Positions 36,404 through 44,694 of a stretch of 44,694 bases of DNA are shown piece after piece. This stretch comes from Burkholderiales bacterium (GTDB lineage Bacteria; Pseudomonadota; Gammaproteobacteria; Burkholderiales; Burkholderiaceae_C): positions 1-44,694 of the forward strand of contig JAGWTH010000033.1 in the NCBI GenBank assembly GCA_028868995.1. The letters are read 5' to 3'. Every line of letters starts with the position of its first letter. The stretch's first letter is position 1. The notes under the pieces were generated by a model. It did not search any database, was not told the DNA's origin, and was given only the letters and a program-made list of their open reading frames with translations. A program made the position numbers and the translations under genes.

Positions 36404-37891
36404 TCACTTCCTCGCTCCCCCGCCCCGCGGGTAGGTGTCCAGGGCCGCCTTGGCGTGCGCCTGGTCGGAGAACGGGTGCTTCACGCCCGCGACCTCCTGG
36501 TATTCCTCGTGCCCCTTGCCCGCCAGCAGGATCACGTCCTGCGGCCGCGCCTGGGCGACGGCCTCGGCGATCGCGCGGGCCCGGTCCGCCTCGACCTCCA
36601 CCACGTCGGCATGCGACAGGCCCAGCAGGATCTGGGCGATGACGGCTTCGGGCTTCTCGCTGCGCGGGTTGTCGCTGGTGACCACCACCCGGTCGGCGTC
36701 CTTCTCGGCGACGGCGGCCATCAGCGGCCGCTTCACCGGGTCGCGGTCGCCGCCGCAGCCGAACACGCACCACAGCTCGCCGCCGCGCCGGCGCGCCAGC
36801 GGCCGCAGCGCCTGCAGCGCCTTCTCCAGCGCATCGGGCGTGTGGGCGTAGTCGACCGCCACCAGCGGCTTGCCGGGCTCGGCGATGCGCTCCATGCGCC
36901 CCGGCACCGGCAGCAGCCCGGCGCAGGCGGCCACGGCCTCGGCCAGGGGCACGCCGAGCGCGCGCATCATGCCGACCACGCCCAGCAGGTTGGAAACGTT
37001 GTACTCGCCCACCACGTGCGTGTGCAGCGCGTGGCGCTGCTCCCCCTCGGCGACCACGAAGCGCAGGCCCTCGTCCCCGTAGCCGATGTCCAGGGCGCGC
37101 AGCCGCGCCTCGTCCCGGCAGGACACGGTCCACAGGTCCAGGGGCCCGTCCTGCAGGCGCTCGCGCAGCTCGTCGCCCTTCTCGTCGTCGACGTTGACCA
37201 CCGCCGCCCGCAGGCCCGGCCAGTCGAACAGCTGCGCCTTGGCCGCCCAGTAGGCGTCCATGGAGCCGTGGTAGTCCAGGTGGTCCTGGGTGAAGTTGGT
37301 GAAGCCGGCCACGCGGATGCGGGTGCCGTCCAGGCGGCGCTCGGCGAGCCCGATGGAGGAGGCCTCGATCGCGCAGGCCCGGTCGCCTTCCCGCGCGAAG
37401 CGGCGGAAGTGGCGCTGCATGAGCACCGGGTCCGGCGTGGTGAGGCCCGTGTGCTCCACCCGCGGCGGCCGGCCGATGCCCAGCGTGCCGACCAGGCCGC
37501 AGGGAATGCCGACGCGGGACAGGGCCTGCGCCAGCCACCAGGCGGTGGAGGTCTTGCCGTTGGTGCCGGTCACGGCCAGCACGTCCAGCTCGTGCGAGGG
37601 CTCGCCGTAGAACAGCGCGCCGATGGGGCCGGTCGCGGCCTTCAGGCCCTCGTAGGCGGCGACCGCGTCGCCCGTGAACCCCCAGGCCTCGCTGCCGGCG
37701 AGTTCCACCAGGCAGGCCCGGGCGCCGCGGCGCAGCGCGCCGTCCACGAACCGGCGGCCATCGTTGGCGGCGCCGGGCCAGGCGATGAAGCCATCGCCCG
37801 CGCCCACCCGGCGGCTGTCGCAGTGCAGGTCGGCGGCGCCGCGCGCGCGCAGCCAGCCGACGGCCTCCCCGGGGGTGTGGAGGACGTGCAT
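36404..37891 (-). CDS. murE: UDP-N-acetylmuramoyl-L-alanyl-D-glutamate-2,6-diaminopimelate ligase
   Basis: MurE adds the third stem residue. The substrate-selecting motif reads DNPR (TSDNPRSEKPEAV), which in known MurE enzymes marks meso-diaminopimelate rather than lysine, as expected for a Gram-negative bacterium. It has 495 aa, with the ATP loop TGTNGKTS at 108-115 and NFTQDHLDYHGSMDAYWAAK. The ATG at 37891 shares a base with the ftsI stop (TGATG). The stop is 5 nt before murF. Confidence 0.98.
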   Translation of the reverse strand: MHVLHTPGEAVGWLRARGAADLHCDSRRVGAGDGFIAWPGAANDGRRFVDGALRRGARACLVELAGSEAWGFTGDAVAAYEGLKAATGPIGALFYGEPSHELDVLAVTGTNGKTSTAWWLAQALSRVGIPCGLVGTLGIGRPPRVEHTGLTTPDPVLMQRHFRRFAREGDRACAIEASSIGLAERRLDGTRIRVAGFTNFTQDHLDYHGSMDAYWAAKAQLFDWPGLRAAVVNVDDEKGDELRERLQDGPLDLWTVSCRDEARLRALDIGYGDEGLRFVVAEGEQRHALHTHVVGEYNVSNLLGVVGMMRALGVPLAEAVAACAGLLPVPGRMERIAEPGKPLVAVDYAHTPDALEKALQALRPLARRRGGELWCVFGCGGDRDPVKRPLMAAVAEKDADRVVVTSDNPRSEKPEAVIAQILLGLSHADVVEVEADRARAIAEAVAQARPQDVILLAGKGHEEYQEVAGVKHPFSDQAHAKAALDTYPRGGGARK

Positions 37892-39627
37892 CAGTACGAC
37901 TCCTCCACCGACTGCACCACCACCTGGGGCTTGACGCTCATGTCCGGCTGCACGCCCAGCACGCGCAGCGTCTGCTGCACGGTGGCGCTGAACACCGGGG
38001 CGGCGACGTCGCCGCCGAAGTACTTGCCGGCGCTGGGCTCGTCGATCATCACCGCCACCACGACGCGCGGCTTGTCGATGGGCGCCATGCCCACGAACAC
38101 GCCGCGGTACTTGTGCTCGGCGTAGCCGCGGCCCTCCTGCTTGTGCGCGGTGCCGGTCTTGCCGCCCACCGAATAGCCCACGGTCTGCGCGCGCGGCGCG
38201 GTGCCGCCGTTCTGGGTCACCAGGTGCAGCATCTGGCGCATCTCCTGCGCCACCTTCGGCTGCAGCAGCCGCAGGCCCTGCACCGACCCGTCGGTCTTCA
38301 GCAGGCTCACGGGCACGATCTCGCCGTCGCGCGCGAACACCGTGTAGGCATGCGCCAGCTGGAACAGGCTGACCGACAGGCCGTAGCCGTAGGCCATGGT
38401 GGCCTGCTCGATCGGCCGCCAGCTCTTGTACGGGCGCAGCCGGCCGCTCACGGCCCCGGGGAAGGGGACCTGGGGCCGCTGGCCGAAGCCGACCTCGGTG
38501 TACATGTCCCACACGTCGCGCGGCGGCATCTGCAGCGAGATCTTGGCCGCACCGACGTTGCTGGACTTCTGGATCACCTGGCTGATCGTGAGCTGCGTGC
38601 TCGCGTGGTCGTCGTGGATGGTGAAGCCGCCCATGTTCAGGCGGCCGCCATTGGTCTGGATGATGCTGTCGGGCGTGATCAGCCCCTTCTGCAGCGCCAG
38701 CGAGACGACGAAGGGCTTCATCGTCGAGCCGGGCTCGAAGCTGTCGGTGAGCGCGCGGTTGCGCAGCTGCGAGCCGGTGAGGTTGCGGCGCTTCGCCGGG
38801 TCGTAGCTGGGGTAGTTGGCCAGGGCAAGCACCTCGCCGGTCTGCGCATCCAGCACGATCACGCTGCCCGCCTTGGCCTTGTTCGCGACCACGGCGTCGC
38901 GGACTTGCTGGTAGGCGAAGAACTGGATCTTGCTGTCGATCGACAGCTGGATGTCCTTGCCGTCCACGGGCGGCACCTGCCGGCCCACGTCCTCGACGAT
39001 CCGCCCGAGGCGGTCCTTGATCACCCGGCGCGAGCCGGGCCGGCCGGCGAGCTGCTTCTCGAAGGCCAGCTCCACGCCCTCCTGGCCCTTGTCCTCGACG
39101 TTGGTGAAGCCGATGATGTGGGCCGCGGCCTCGCCTTCGGGGTACTGGCGGCGGTATTCCTTGCGCTGGTAGATGCCCTTGATGTCCAGGGCCGCGATCT
39201 CGCGCGCCACCGACTCGTCGACCTCGCGCTTGAGCCACACGAAGCTCTTGTCGTCCTCGCCCAGCCGCTTCATCAGCACGGGCAAGGGCATCCCGAGCAG
39301 CTTCGCGAGCTGCGCGAGCTTGGCCGGGTCGCGCTCCACCGCCTCCGGCATCGCCCAGATGCTCGGCACGGGCACGCTGCTGGCGAGCAACTGGCCGTTG
39401 CGGTCGAGGATGCGGCCGCGGTTGGCGGGCAGCTCCAGCGTGCGCGCGAAGCGGGTCTCGCCCTGCTTGATGTAGAAGGCGTTGCCGAACACCTGCACCC
39501 AGGCGGCGCGGCCCGCGAGGCCGAGGAAGCCCACCGCGATGCCCGCGACGATCAGCTTGCTGCGCCACACCGGCGTGCGGCTGGCCAGCAGCGGGCTCGA
39601 CGAGTAGGCGACGACGCGTCCGCTCAC
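37891..39627 (-). CDS. ftsI: Septal peptidoglycan transpeptidase FtsI (PBP3)
   Basis: This class B penicillin-binding protein cross-links septal peptidoglycan with FtsW. It has 578 aa: a short cytoplasmic tail, a membrane anchor (about residues 25-45), a pedestal domain with RGRILDRNGQLLA, and a transpeptidase domain. The active-site motifs are STMK (Ser301, Lys304), SSN (355-357) and KTG (490-492). The start is the GTG at 39627, behind GGGGAGGG and 25 nt after the ftsL stop. No upstream ATG fits. Confidence 0.98.
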   Translation of the reverse strand: MSGRVVAYSSSPLLASRTPVWRSKLIVAGIAVGFLGLAGRAAWVQVFGNAFYIKQGETRFARTLELPANRGRILDRNGQLLASSVPVPSIWAMPEAVERDPAKLAQLAKLLGMPLPVLMKRLGEDDKSFVWLKREVDESVAREIAALDIKGIYQRKEYRRQYPEGEAAAHIIGFTNVEDKGQEGVELAFEKQLAGRPGSRRVIKDRLGRIVEDVGRQVPPVDGKDIQLSIDSKIQFFAYQQVRDAVVANKAKAGSVIVLDAQTGEVLALANYPSYDPAKRRNLTGSQLRNRALTDSFEPGSTMKPFVVSLALQKGLITPDSIIQTNGGRLNMGGFTIHDDHASTQLTISQVIQKSSNVGAAKISLQMPPRDVWDMYTEVGFGQRPQVPFPGAVSGRLRPYKSWRPIEQATMAYGYGLSVSLFQLAHAYTVFARDGEIVPVSLLKTDGSVQGLRLLQPKVAQEMRQMLHLVTQNGGTAPRAQTVGYSVGGKTGTAHKQEGRGYAEHKYRGVFVGMAPIDKPRVVVAVMIDEPSAGKYFGGDVAAPVFSATVQQTLRVLGVQPDMSVKPQVVVQSVEESY

Positions 39628-39652
39628 GGCGATGCCCTCCCCGGGGCGGCGC

Positions 39653-39946
39653 TCATCGGGCCGCCTCCGCGTGCGCCGCCGTGCCCTGGAGCGTGACGTA
39701 CTGGGTGATCGCCGGAGTCGCCGGCTTCATGTGCAGCTGCTCGCGCGCCAGGCGCTCCACCCGCGCCGGCGTCGCCTGCGCGCGCTTTTCCACCTGCAGC
39801 CGCTCGTTCTCGACCTCGAGCCGGCGCGCCTCGTTCTGGGCCCGCTCGATCTCCGAGTACAGGCGGCGCGAGTCGTACTGCACGCGCACCAGGTACAGGG
39901 CACTGGCGAGCACGGCCAGCAGCAGGACGAGGTTGAGGCGGATCAT
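39653..39946 (-). CDS. ftsL: Cell division protein FtsL
   Basis: This small bitopic divisome protein pairs with FtsB through a coiled coil. It has 97 aa: a membrane segment at about residues 4-20 (LNLVLLLAVLASALYLV), then a Glu/Arg-rich leucine-zipper-like helix (YSEIERAQNEARRLEVENER). It is recognised by its position between rsmH and ftsI. The ATG at 39946 shares a base with the rsmH stop (TGATG); a GTG one codon upstream (39949) is an alternative start. Confidence 0.93.
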   Translation of the reverse strand: MIRLNLVLLLAVLASALYLVRVQYDSRRLYSEIERAQNEARRLEVENERLQVEKRAQATPARVERLAREQLHMKPATPAITQYVTLQGTAAHAEAAR

Positions 39947-40857
39947 CACGCCTGCGTCCTCTGCGCCACGCGCATGATGGCGCTGCGGGCGCGCGGGTTG
40001 GCGGCGACTTCCCCGGCGGTGGGCTTCACGCGCTCGATGGACCGCAGCTTCATGGCCCGGGGGGCCGCGAACGGCGCGCGCCGGTCCACCTCGTCGCGGG
40101 AGTGCCTCGCGATGAACTGCTTCACGATCCGGTCTTCCAGCGAGTGGAAGCTGATCACCACCAGGCGGCCTTCGGGTTGCAGCACGTTCAGGCTCGCGTT
40201 CAGCGCCTCCTGCAGTTCTTCAAGCTCGGCGTTGACGAAAATCCGAAGAGCCTGAAACGTGCGCGTGGCAGGGTCCTGTCCCGGCTCGCGCGTGCGGACC
40301 GCACCAGCCACGAGCTGGGCCAGCTCGGAGGTGCTGGCCAGGGGGCCCCGTTCCTGCCGGCGAGCTGCAATCGCTTTTGCAATCGGAACAGCAAACCGTT
40401 CTTCGCCGTAGTCACGGATCACCTCCGCCATCTGGTCCACCGGGGCGGTGGCGAGGAACTCCGCGGCGCTGGTCCCGCGCGTGGGATCCATGCGCATGTC
40501 CAGCGGCCCTTCGGAGCGGAACGAGAAACCCCGGGCCGGGTTGTCGATCTGGGGGGAGCTCACGCCCAGGTCCATCAGGATGCCGGCGACGCTGCCCGCC
40601 TGCAGCTCGCCCAGCGCGGCGAAGCCCTGGTGCCGGATCTCGAAGCGCGGGTCCTCGATCGCGTTGCCCGCGGCGACCGCTTCCGGGTCCTTGTCGAAGG
40701 CGACCAGCCGGCCCAGGGGGGACAGCCGGGACAGAATCAGGCGAGAGTGGCCGCCGCGGCCGAAGGTCGCGTCGACATAGGTTCCATCCGGCTTGGTGAC
40801 GAGGGCGTCGACTGCTTCGTTCAACAAGACGGTGGTGTGTTGCCATGAACCGTCCAC
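39946..40857 (-). CDS. rsmH: 16S rRNA (cytosine(1402)-N(4))-methyltransferase
   Basis: RsmH (MraW) methylates C1402 in the ribosomal decoding centre using S-adenosylmethionine. It has 303 aa. The N-terminus [13 protein letters not shown], the SAM-binding [46 protein letters not shown] and [14 protein letters not shown] are all present. The start is a GTG at 40857 and an ATG that begins 12 nt further in is out of frame. The gap to mraZ is 9 nt and the stop overlaps ftsL. Confidence 0.97.
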   Translation of the reverse strand: MDGSWQHTTVLLNEAVDALVTKPDGTYVDATFGRGGHSRLILSRLSPLGRLVAFDKDPEAVAAGNAIEDPRFEIRHQGFAALGELQAGSVAGILMDLGVSSPQIDNPARGFSFRSEGPLDMRMDPTRGTSAAEFLATAPVDQMAEVIRDYGEERFAVPIAKAIAARRQERGPLASTSELAQLVAGAVRTREPGQDPATRTFQALRIFVNAELEELQEALNASLNVLQPEGRLVVISFHSLEDRIVKQFIARHSRDEVDRRAPFAAPRAMKLRSIERVKPTAGEVAANPRARSAIMRVAQRTQA

Positions 40858-40866
40858 CGCTTGCCT

Positions 40867-41295
40867 TCAGAAGGTGAAGTCCCGGAAGGCCTCGGGCATC
40901 TCCCCGCGCATCGCCTCGGCCTCCTTGGCCTCGTAAGTCGCCTTGTCCCAGAGTTCGAAGTTGTTGCCCATCCCCAGCAGCATCACGTCCTTCTCGATGC
41001 CTGCCGCGGCGCGCAGCTCCGGGGACACCAGCACGCGGCCGGTCGCGTCCAGCTCCACGTCCATGGCGTTGCCCAGGAAGATTCTCTTCCACCATTGCGC
41101 GGCCATGGGCAGCTGGGCGATGCGTTCACGAAATGTTTCCCACTCGGGGCGCGGAAAGATCATCAAGCAGCCGTGCGGGTGGCGCGTGATGGTGAGCTGG
41201 TTGTTCGCCGTCTGGGCCAGGACGTCGCGATGCCGGGTCGGCATGGACAGCCGCCCCTTGGCATCGAGACTCAGCGACGACGCGCCCTGGAACAC
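40867..41295 (-). CDS. mraZ: Transcriptional regulator MraZ
   Basis: MraZ is an AbrB-like DNA-binding protein that represses the dcw cluster in E. coli. It has 142 aa. Two tandem SpoVT/AbrB-like units are recognised: [22 protein letters not shown] at the N-terminus (in two parts) and [22 protein letters not shown] in the second half. The start is the GTG at 41295, with GAGGTG upstream. It is first in the dcw cluster, and MraZ-type boxes lie between the predicted promoter and its start, so autoregulation is likely. Confidence 0.97.
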   Translation of the reverse strand: MFQGASSLSLDAKGRLSMPTRHRDVLAQTANNQLTITRHPHGCLMIFPRPEWETFRERIAQLPMAAQWWKRIFLGNAMDVELDATGRVLVSPELRAAAGIEKDVMLLGMGNNFELWDKATYEAKEAEAMRGEMPEAFRDFTF

Positions 41296-41338
41296 CTGTA
41301 CACCTCACGACGGCGGAATGGCAAAAGGAGGATGGGTT

Positions 41339-41373
41339 TCCCACGATCCCCCACTTCCTTGCACTTTTTTGCA
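41339..41373 (-). promoter_or_regulatory. MraZ operator boxes
   Basis: Two TGGGN boxes, TGGGG (starting at 41353) and TGGGA (starting at 41343), are spaced exactly 10 bp apart, which matches the known MraZ binding pattern of TGGGN repeats with 5-nt spacers. Two weaker elements, TGCAA at 41363 and 41373, continue the same 10-bp phase toward the -10 box. The pattern is seen directly; binding is inferred from the family. Confidence 0.6.
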
Positions 41374-41400
41374 CTGTAGCAGGAAAAGCCCGCCGCGCAA
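41373..41400 (-). promoter_or_regulatory. Probable dcw cluster promoter (Pmra)
   Basis: On the minus strand a weak -35 TTGCGC (41400-41395) and a -10 TACAGT (41378-41373) are separated by 16 nt. The -10 matches 4 of 6 consensus bases. This is the only promoter-like pair between the hslU terminator and the MraZ boxes. Assignment is by position and pattern. Confidence 0.4.
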
Positions 41401-41430
41401 GCGCGCATCGGTAATTTTTGGCAATGAAAT

Positions 41431-41495
41431 CAAGCACTTAGAAATGAAAACGGAGGCGCAAAGCCTCCGAAAAGTCTTCCAAACCAAGCACTTAG
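41431..41495. repeat. 11-bp direct repeats flanking the hslU terminator
   Basis: CAAGCACTTAG occurs at 41431-41441 and 41485-41495, one on each side of the terminator hairpin, in an unusually AT-rich stretch for this window. The repeats could be a protein-binding site for the dcw promoter or remnants of a duplication. Confidence 0.6.
41447..41469 (-). terminator. Intrinsic terminator after hslU
   Basis: On the minus strand CGGAGGC-TTTGC-GCCTCCG forms a 7-bp GC stem with a 5-nt loop, followed by TTTTCATTTC. It lies 57 nt after the hslU stop and separates the hslVU operon from the dcw promoter. Confidence 0.82.
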
Positions 41496-41526
41496 CAAAT
41501 GCTCTGCATGTGATCCTTGAGCGTAT

Positions 41527-42840
41527 TCACAGGATGTAGCGCGAAAGATCCTCGTTGCGGCTGAGCGCACCGAGCCGCGCATCGACGTAGGCGGCATCCA
41601 CCACCACGGTCCGGCCTTCGAGCCGGGTCGCCTCGAAGCTGACCTCGTCCAGCAGGTGCTCCATCACCGTGGACAGCCGGCGCGCGCCGATGTTCTCCGT
41701 GCGCTCGTTGACGTCGCAGGCGATCTGCGCGAGCCGCGTGATGCCGTCAGGCGTGAACTCGAGCTTCACGTTCTCGGTGGCGAGCAGCGCCTGGTACTGC
41801 TTCACGAGCGAGGCGTGGGTCGAGGTGAGGATCGCCTCGAAGTCCTGCACCGTCAGCGAGGACAGCTCCACCCGGATCGGGAAGCGCCCCTGCAGCTCGG
41901 GGATCAGGTCGCTGGGCTTGGCCAGGTGGAAGGCCCCGCTGGCGATGAACAGGATGTGATCGGTGCGGATCGGTCCGTACTTGGTGGACACCGTCGTGCC
42001 TTCCACCAGGGGCAACAGGTCGCGCTGCACGCCCTGGCGCGACACGTCGGGCCCCGAGCCTTCGCCGCGCGCGGCGACCTTGTCGATCTCGTCGATGAAG
42101 ACGATGCCGTTCTGCTCGGCGTTCTGGATGGCCGCGGCCTTGATCTCGTCCTCGTTCACCATGCGGGCGGCTTCCTCCTCCACCAGCAGGCGCATCGCCT
42201 CGCGGATCTTCAGCTTGCGGCTCTTGCGCCGGCCGCCGCCCATCTGGCCGAACACGCTCTTGAGCTGCTCGGCCATGTCCTCCATGCCGGGCGGGCCCAT
42301 GATCTCCAGCTGCGGCCGCGGCTCGGCGACGTCGATCTCGATCTCCTTGTCGTCCAGCAGGCCCTCGCGCAGCTTCTTGCGGAAAACCTGGCGCGCCGTG
42401 CTGTCGCCGCCCTCCTCGCCGCGCGCCGGCGGGACCAGCGCGTCGAGGACGCGCTCCTCGGCGGCGTCCTCCGCGCGGGTACGCACCTTGCGCATCTCGG
42501 CGCCGCGGGTCTGCTTGACCGCCATCTCGGCCAGGTCGCGCACGATGGAGTCGACGTCCTTGCCGACGTAGCCCACCTCGGTGAACTTGGTGGCCTCGAC
42601 CTTGATGAAGGGCGCATCGGCCAGCCTCGCCAGGCGGCGCGCGATCTCGGTCTTGCCCACGCCCGTGGGGCCGATCATCAGGATGTTCTTCGGCGTGATC
42701 TCGTGGCGCAGCTTCTCGTCGACCTGCTGGCGCCGCCAGCGGTTGCGCAGCGCGATCGCGACGGCGCGCTTGGCATCCGCCTGGCCGACGATGTGCCGAT
42801 CGAGCTCGGAGACGATCTCCTGCGGGGTCATGGAACTCAT
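41527..42840 (-). CDS. hslU: HslUV protease ATPase subunit HslU
   Basis: This AAA+ unfoldase feeds substrates into the HslV peptidase. It has 437 aa. Walker A GPTGVGKT is at 57-64, Walker B is in [17 protein letters not shown], and the pore loop region [14 protein letters not shown] and the sensor-2 [18 protein letters not shown] are present. The C-terminal DLSRYIL is the tail that docks on HslV. The ATG at 42840 is 25 nt after the hslV stop; an internal ATG three codons later also fits. Confidence 0.98.
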   Translation of the reverse strand: MSSMTPQEIVSELDRHIVGQADAKRAVAIALRNRWRRQQVDEKLRHEITPKNILMIGPTGVGKTEIARRLARLADAPFIKVEATKFTEVGYVGKDVDSIVRDLAEMAVKQTRGAEMRKVRTRAEDAAEERVLDALVPPARGEEGGDSTARQVFRKKLREGLLDDKEIEIDVAEPRPQLEIMGPPGMEDMAEQLKSVFGQMGGGRRKSRKLKIREAMRLLVEEEAARMVNEDEIKAAAIQNAEQNGIVFIDEIDKVAARGEGSGPDVSRQGVQRDLLPLVEGTTVSTKYGPIRTDHILFIASGAFHLAKPSDLIPELQGRFPIRVELSSLTVQDFEAILTSTHASLVKQYQALLATENVKLEFTPDGITRLAQIACDVNERTENIGARRLSTVMEHLLDEVSFEATRLEGRTVVVDAAYVDARLGALSRNEDLSRYIL

Positions 42841-42865
42841 GCAGGTTCCCCCAGGATGGCGCGCT

Positions 42866-43417
42866 TCATTCCAGCACCTCGATCGTGTGGTTCATGTTGG
42901 TGTAGATGCAGATCTCGCCGGCGATCTCCAGCGACTTCTTGACGATGTCGCGGGCGCAGAGGTCGGTGCTGCCCAGCAGGGCCTTCGCCGAGGCCTGGGC
43001 GTAGCCGCCGCCGGAGCCGATGGCGATGATCCCCTGCTCGGGCTCCAGCACGTCGCCGTTGCCGGTGATGATCAGGCTGGACTCGCGGTCGGCCACGGCC
43101 AGCATGGCCTCCAGCCGGCGCAGCACGCGGTCGGTGCGCCAGTCCTTGGTGAGCTCGATGGCCGCGCGCACGAGGTGCCCCTGGTGCTTCTCCAATTTGC
43201 CCTCGAAGCGCTCGAAGAGGGTGAAGGCGTCGGCGGTGGCGCCGGCGAATCCGGCCAGCACCTTGTCGTGGTAGAGCTTGCGCACCTTGCGCGCGGTACC
43301 CTTGACGACGATATTGCCGAGGGTCACCTGGCCGTCGCCGCCGATCGCCACCTGCCAGCGGCCGTCGGCGCCCTGGCGCCGCACGCTGACGATGGTCGTG
43401 CCGTGAAACTGTTCCAT
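42866..43417 (-). CDS. hslV: HslUV protease peptidase subunit HslV
   Basis: This threonine peptidase forms the proteolytic chamber of HslUV. It has 183 aa. A short propeptide MEQFHG precedes the mature N-terminal TTIVSVRR, in which the first Thr is the nucleophile. The Gly-rich [16 protein letters not shown] and [17 protein letters not shown] segments are typical. No Shine-Dalgarno sequence precedes the ATG at 43417. A sigma-32-like promoter lies just upstream, consistent with heat-shock control of hslVU. Confidence 0.98.
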   Translation of the reverse strand: MEQFHGTTIVSVRRQGADGRWQVAIGGDGQVTLGNIVVKGTARKVRKLYHDKVLAGFAGATADAFTLFERFEGKLEKHQGHLVRAAIELTKDWRTDRVLRRLEAMLAVADRESSLIITGNGDVLEPEQGIIAIGSGGGYAQASAKALLGSTDLCARDIVKKSLEIAGEICIYTNMNHTIEVLE

Positions 43418-43426
43418 AAGACTTGT

Positions 43427-43453
43427 AGCTGGGGACGCCGCCCCCGATTGCAA
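43427..43453 (-). promoter_or_regulatory. Sigma-32-like heat-shock promoter of hslVU
   Basis: On the minus strand TTGCAA (43453-43448), a 13-nt spacer and CCCCAGCT (43434-43427) resemble the sigma-32 consensus CTTGAA-N(13-14)-CCCCATNT. It ends 9 nt before the hslV ATG, so the leader would be only a few nucleotides or absent. Confidence 0.5.
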
Positions 43454-43482
43454 CGGCCGCGCACCGCGATGGCGGCCGGGCC

Positions 43483-44694
43483 TTACTCGTTGCGGATCGT
43501 GATCCGGGCGTGCTCGCTGATGCCGATGACGTTGAAGAAGGCCGCCACCAGCCGGTGCACGTCGGAGAACTGGACCTGCCGCCCCTCGGCCGCGCGCGCC
43601 GACACCCAGTTCAGCAGGGTGCCCGCGGCGGTGAAGTCGATGCGCATCAGGCGGGCGCAGGAGATGATCATGATGTCCGCGTCGGCCAGCTTCGCGTCCA
43701 GCAGTTCCAGCGCCTCCCTGCCGTCGCCCAGGATCTGGCCCGAGAGCTCCACGGTGGCCACGCTGGACAGCTGCGAGGTCGCCGCCGTTCCCGCCATCTG
43801 CGAATCGCCGAAGCCCATCACGCTGGACATGACCGAATCGCGGAAGGCCTCGCCGATGATGGTGTTGCGGCTCGCCAGGCTGCCGTCCGGCTGCAAGGCC
43901 TTGAAGTCGCAGCGGGCGGCCTCCCAGGAGGGCGGCGACACCTCGTAGGTGACGCAGTAGTCCAGCGCCGCCAGCTCGAATTCGTCGGGGCGGTGCATGA
44001 CGCGCAGCACCTCCATGCGCAGCTTCCACCAGGCCGGGTTCACCGCGCGGTCGCTCGAAGGCGTGGCCTCGCGCAGCACCTTCTCCAGCGCATCCGCGCC
44101 GATGAAGTTCAGCTGGATGTTCTCACCCGCCCACTGGGAGAACAGCCGGGTGAGCGGCTCCACCGCGCCGTCGACGATCGAGGTGAGCTTGCTCCAGTTC
44201 AGCTTGTAGGGCTGCGTCGCGCGCCCCAGGGCCGCGTTCAGGGCCGCGGCCGTCTGGGTGCCGAACACCGCCGGCGCCGTCCAGTCCGCCTGCGCCGAGC
44301 GGCCGCCCGGCTGCGCGGGCTTGGCCGTGTTCATCTTCGCCAGCATCTCCGGCATGGAGAACCACTGCGGCGCCGAGCGGCCGAAGCGGCTGGCGAAGTC
44401 GATCGCGGCGCTTTCGAAGCGGTCCTGCCAGCCGGCGGCGCGGTACAGGTCGAACAGCGTGAGCCAGGTCTCGTCGTGGTTGATGCGCGAGCCGGTGGGC
44501 CCCAGCACTTCCAGCAGCCCGGCCTCGGCGCCCTCGTTGTCGCCGTTGGCGAAGCGGATCGAGGCCTCCTCCAGCTCGGGATCGTGCGCGAACTCCTCGA
44601 CGTGGATGGCGAACTGCTTGGACGGCGAGAAGGTGCTCGGCGCGCCCGGCACGCTGGGCGCGCCGGCGGCCGCGATCTCGCGGGCCGAGGCCGG
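43483..44694 (-). CDS. STAS-domain protein, 5' end beyond the window
   Basis: The frame is open to the right edge, so the start is probably outside the window; a GTG at 44652 is a possible but unsupported start. About 400 residues are visible. The N-terminal 280 residues are helical and of unknown function. The C-terminal ~100 residues form a STAS-like domain ([56 protein letters not shown]). The position of the regulatory Ser in anti-sigma antagonists is occupied by DFTAAG here. It lies 65 nt upstream of hslV on the same strand. Function is unknown. Confidence 0.8.
   Translation of the reverse strand, partial: PASAREIAAAGAPSVPGAPSTFSPSKQFAIHVEEFAHDPELEEASIRFANGDNEGAEAGLLEVLGPTGSRINHDETWLTLFDLYRAAGWQDRFESAAIDFASRFGRSAPQWFSMPEMLAKMNTAKPAQPGGRSAQADWTAPAVFGTQTAAALNAALGRATQPYKLNWSKLTSIVDGAVEPLTRLFSQWAGENIQLNFIGADALEKVLREATPSSDRAVNPAWWKLRMEVLRVMHRPDEFELAALDYCVTYEVSPPSWEAARCDFKALQPDGSLASRNTIIGEAFRDSVMSSVMGFGDSQMAGTAATSQLSSVATVELSGQILGDGREALELLDAKLADADIMIISCARLMRIDFTAAGTLLNWVSARAAEGRQVQFSDVHRLVAAFFNVIGISEHARITIRNE

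Noticed and set aside
40370..40400. AT-richer patch with repeated TGCAATCG inside rsmH
   Set aside because: Both copies lie within an intact rsmH frame with normal motifs around them, so it is ordinary coding variation.

Overview
This is a very GC-rich, gene-dense chromosomal segment from a Gram-negative bacterium. It carries LpxC, TonB-like, RodA and meso-DAP-type MurE proteins. The mraZ-to-lpxC order, gene content and codon use suggest a betaproteobacterium of the order Burkholderiales, probably Comamonadaceae (Ramlibacter/Variovorax-like). This placement is inferred from recognised protein families, not from a database search. No tRNA, rRNA, insertion sequence, phage or CRISPR array was seen.

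Layout. (1) 1-3747, minus strand: the 5' part of aroG (DAHP synthase), preceded by a complete transcription attenuator with an aromatic-rich leader peptide. Upstream of it lie an unrecognised 184-aa protein, tldD with a 41-bp tandem repeat over its 3' end, and a beta-hydroxyacid dehydrogenase. (2) 3929-11158, plus strand: an accessory three-gene unit of a hybrid histidine kinase, a 1291-aa GMC oxidoreductase fused to an alpha/beta hydrolase, and a PhoD-like phosphoesterase. A convergent NarL-type response regulator faces it. (3) 11912-15629: rodA, apart from its usual mre partners, followed by a second NarL-type regulator and a second hybrid kinase whose stop codons overlap in one CTAG. (4) 15709-23006, plus strand: a YqiA-like esterase, an RNase II-type exonuclease, a TonB-like protein, aroE, mtgA, a PlsC-like acyltransferase, a CdsA-like protein and ruvC. 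(5) 41295-23020, minus strand: a full division and cell wall (dcw) cluster, mraZ-rsmH-ftsL-ftsI-murE-murF-mraY-murD-ftsW-murG-murC-ddl-ftsQ-ftsA-ftsZ-lpxC, with overlapping or nearly abutting genes and a promoter with MraZ-type boxes. (6) 41527-44694, minus strand: hslU, hslV with a heat-shock-like promoter, and a STAS-domain protein cut by the right edge.

Functional themes. Most of the window makes and shapes the envelope: lipid II synthesis (MurC-G, MraY, Ddl), septal and lateral wall synthesis (FtsW/FtsI, RodA, MtgA), the Z-ring (FtsZ/A/Q/L), lipid A (LpxC) and phospholipids (PlsC- and CdsA-like). aroG and aroE belong to aromatic amino acid synthesis. The best candidates for new biology are the aroG attenuator and its apparently leaderless leader peptide, a wider set of start codons placed 5-7 nt after a -10-like hexamer with no ribosome binding site, the oxidoreductase-hydrolase fusion system with its own two-component genes, and palindromic elements inside the dcw cluster, one of which is translated as part of MurG.
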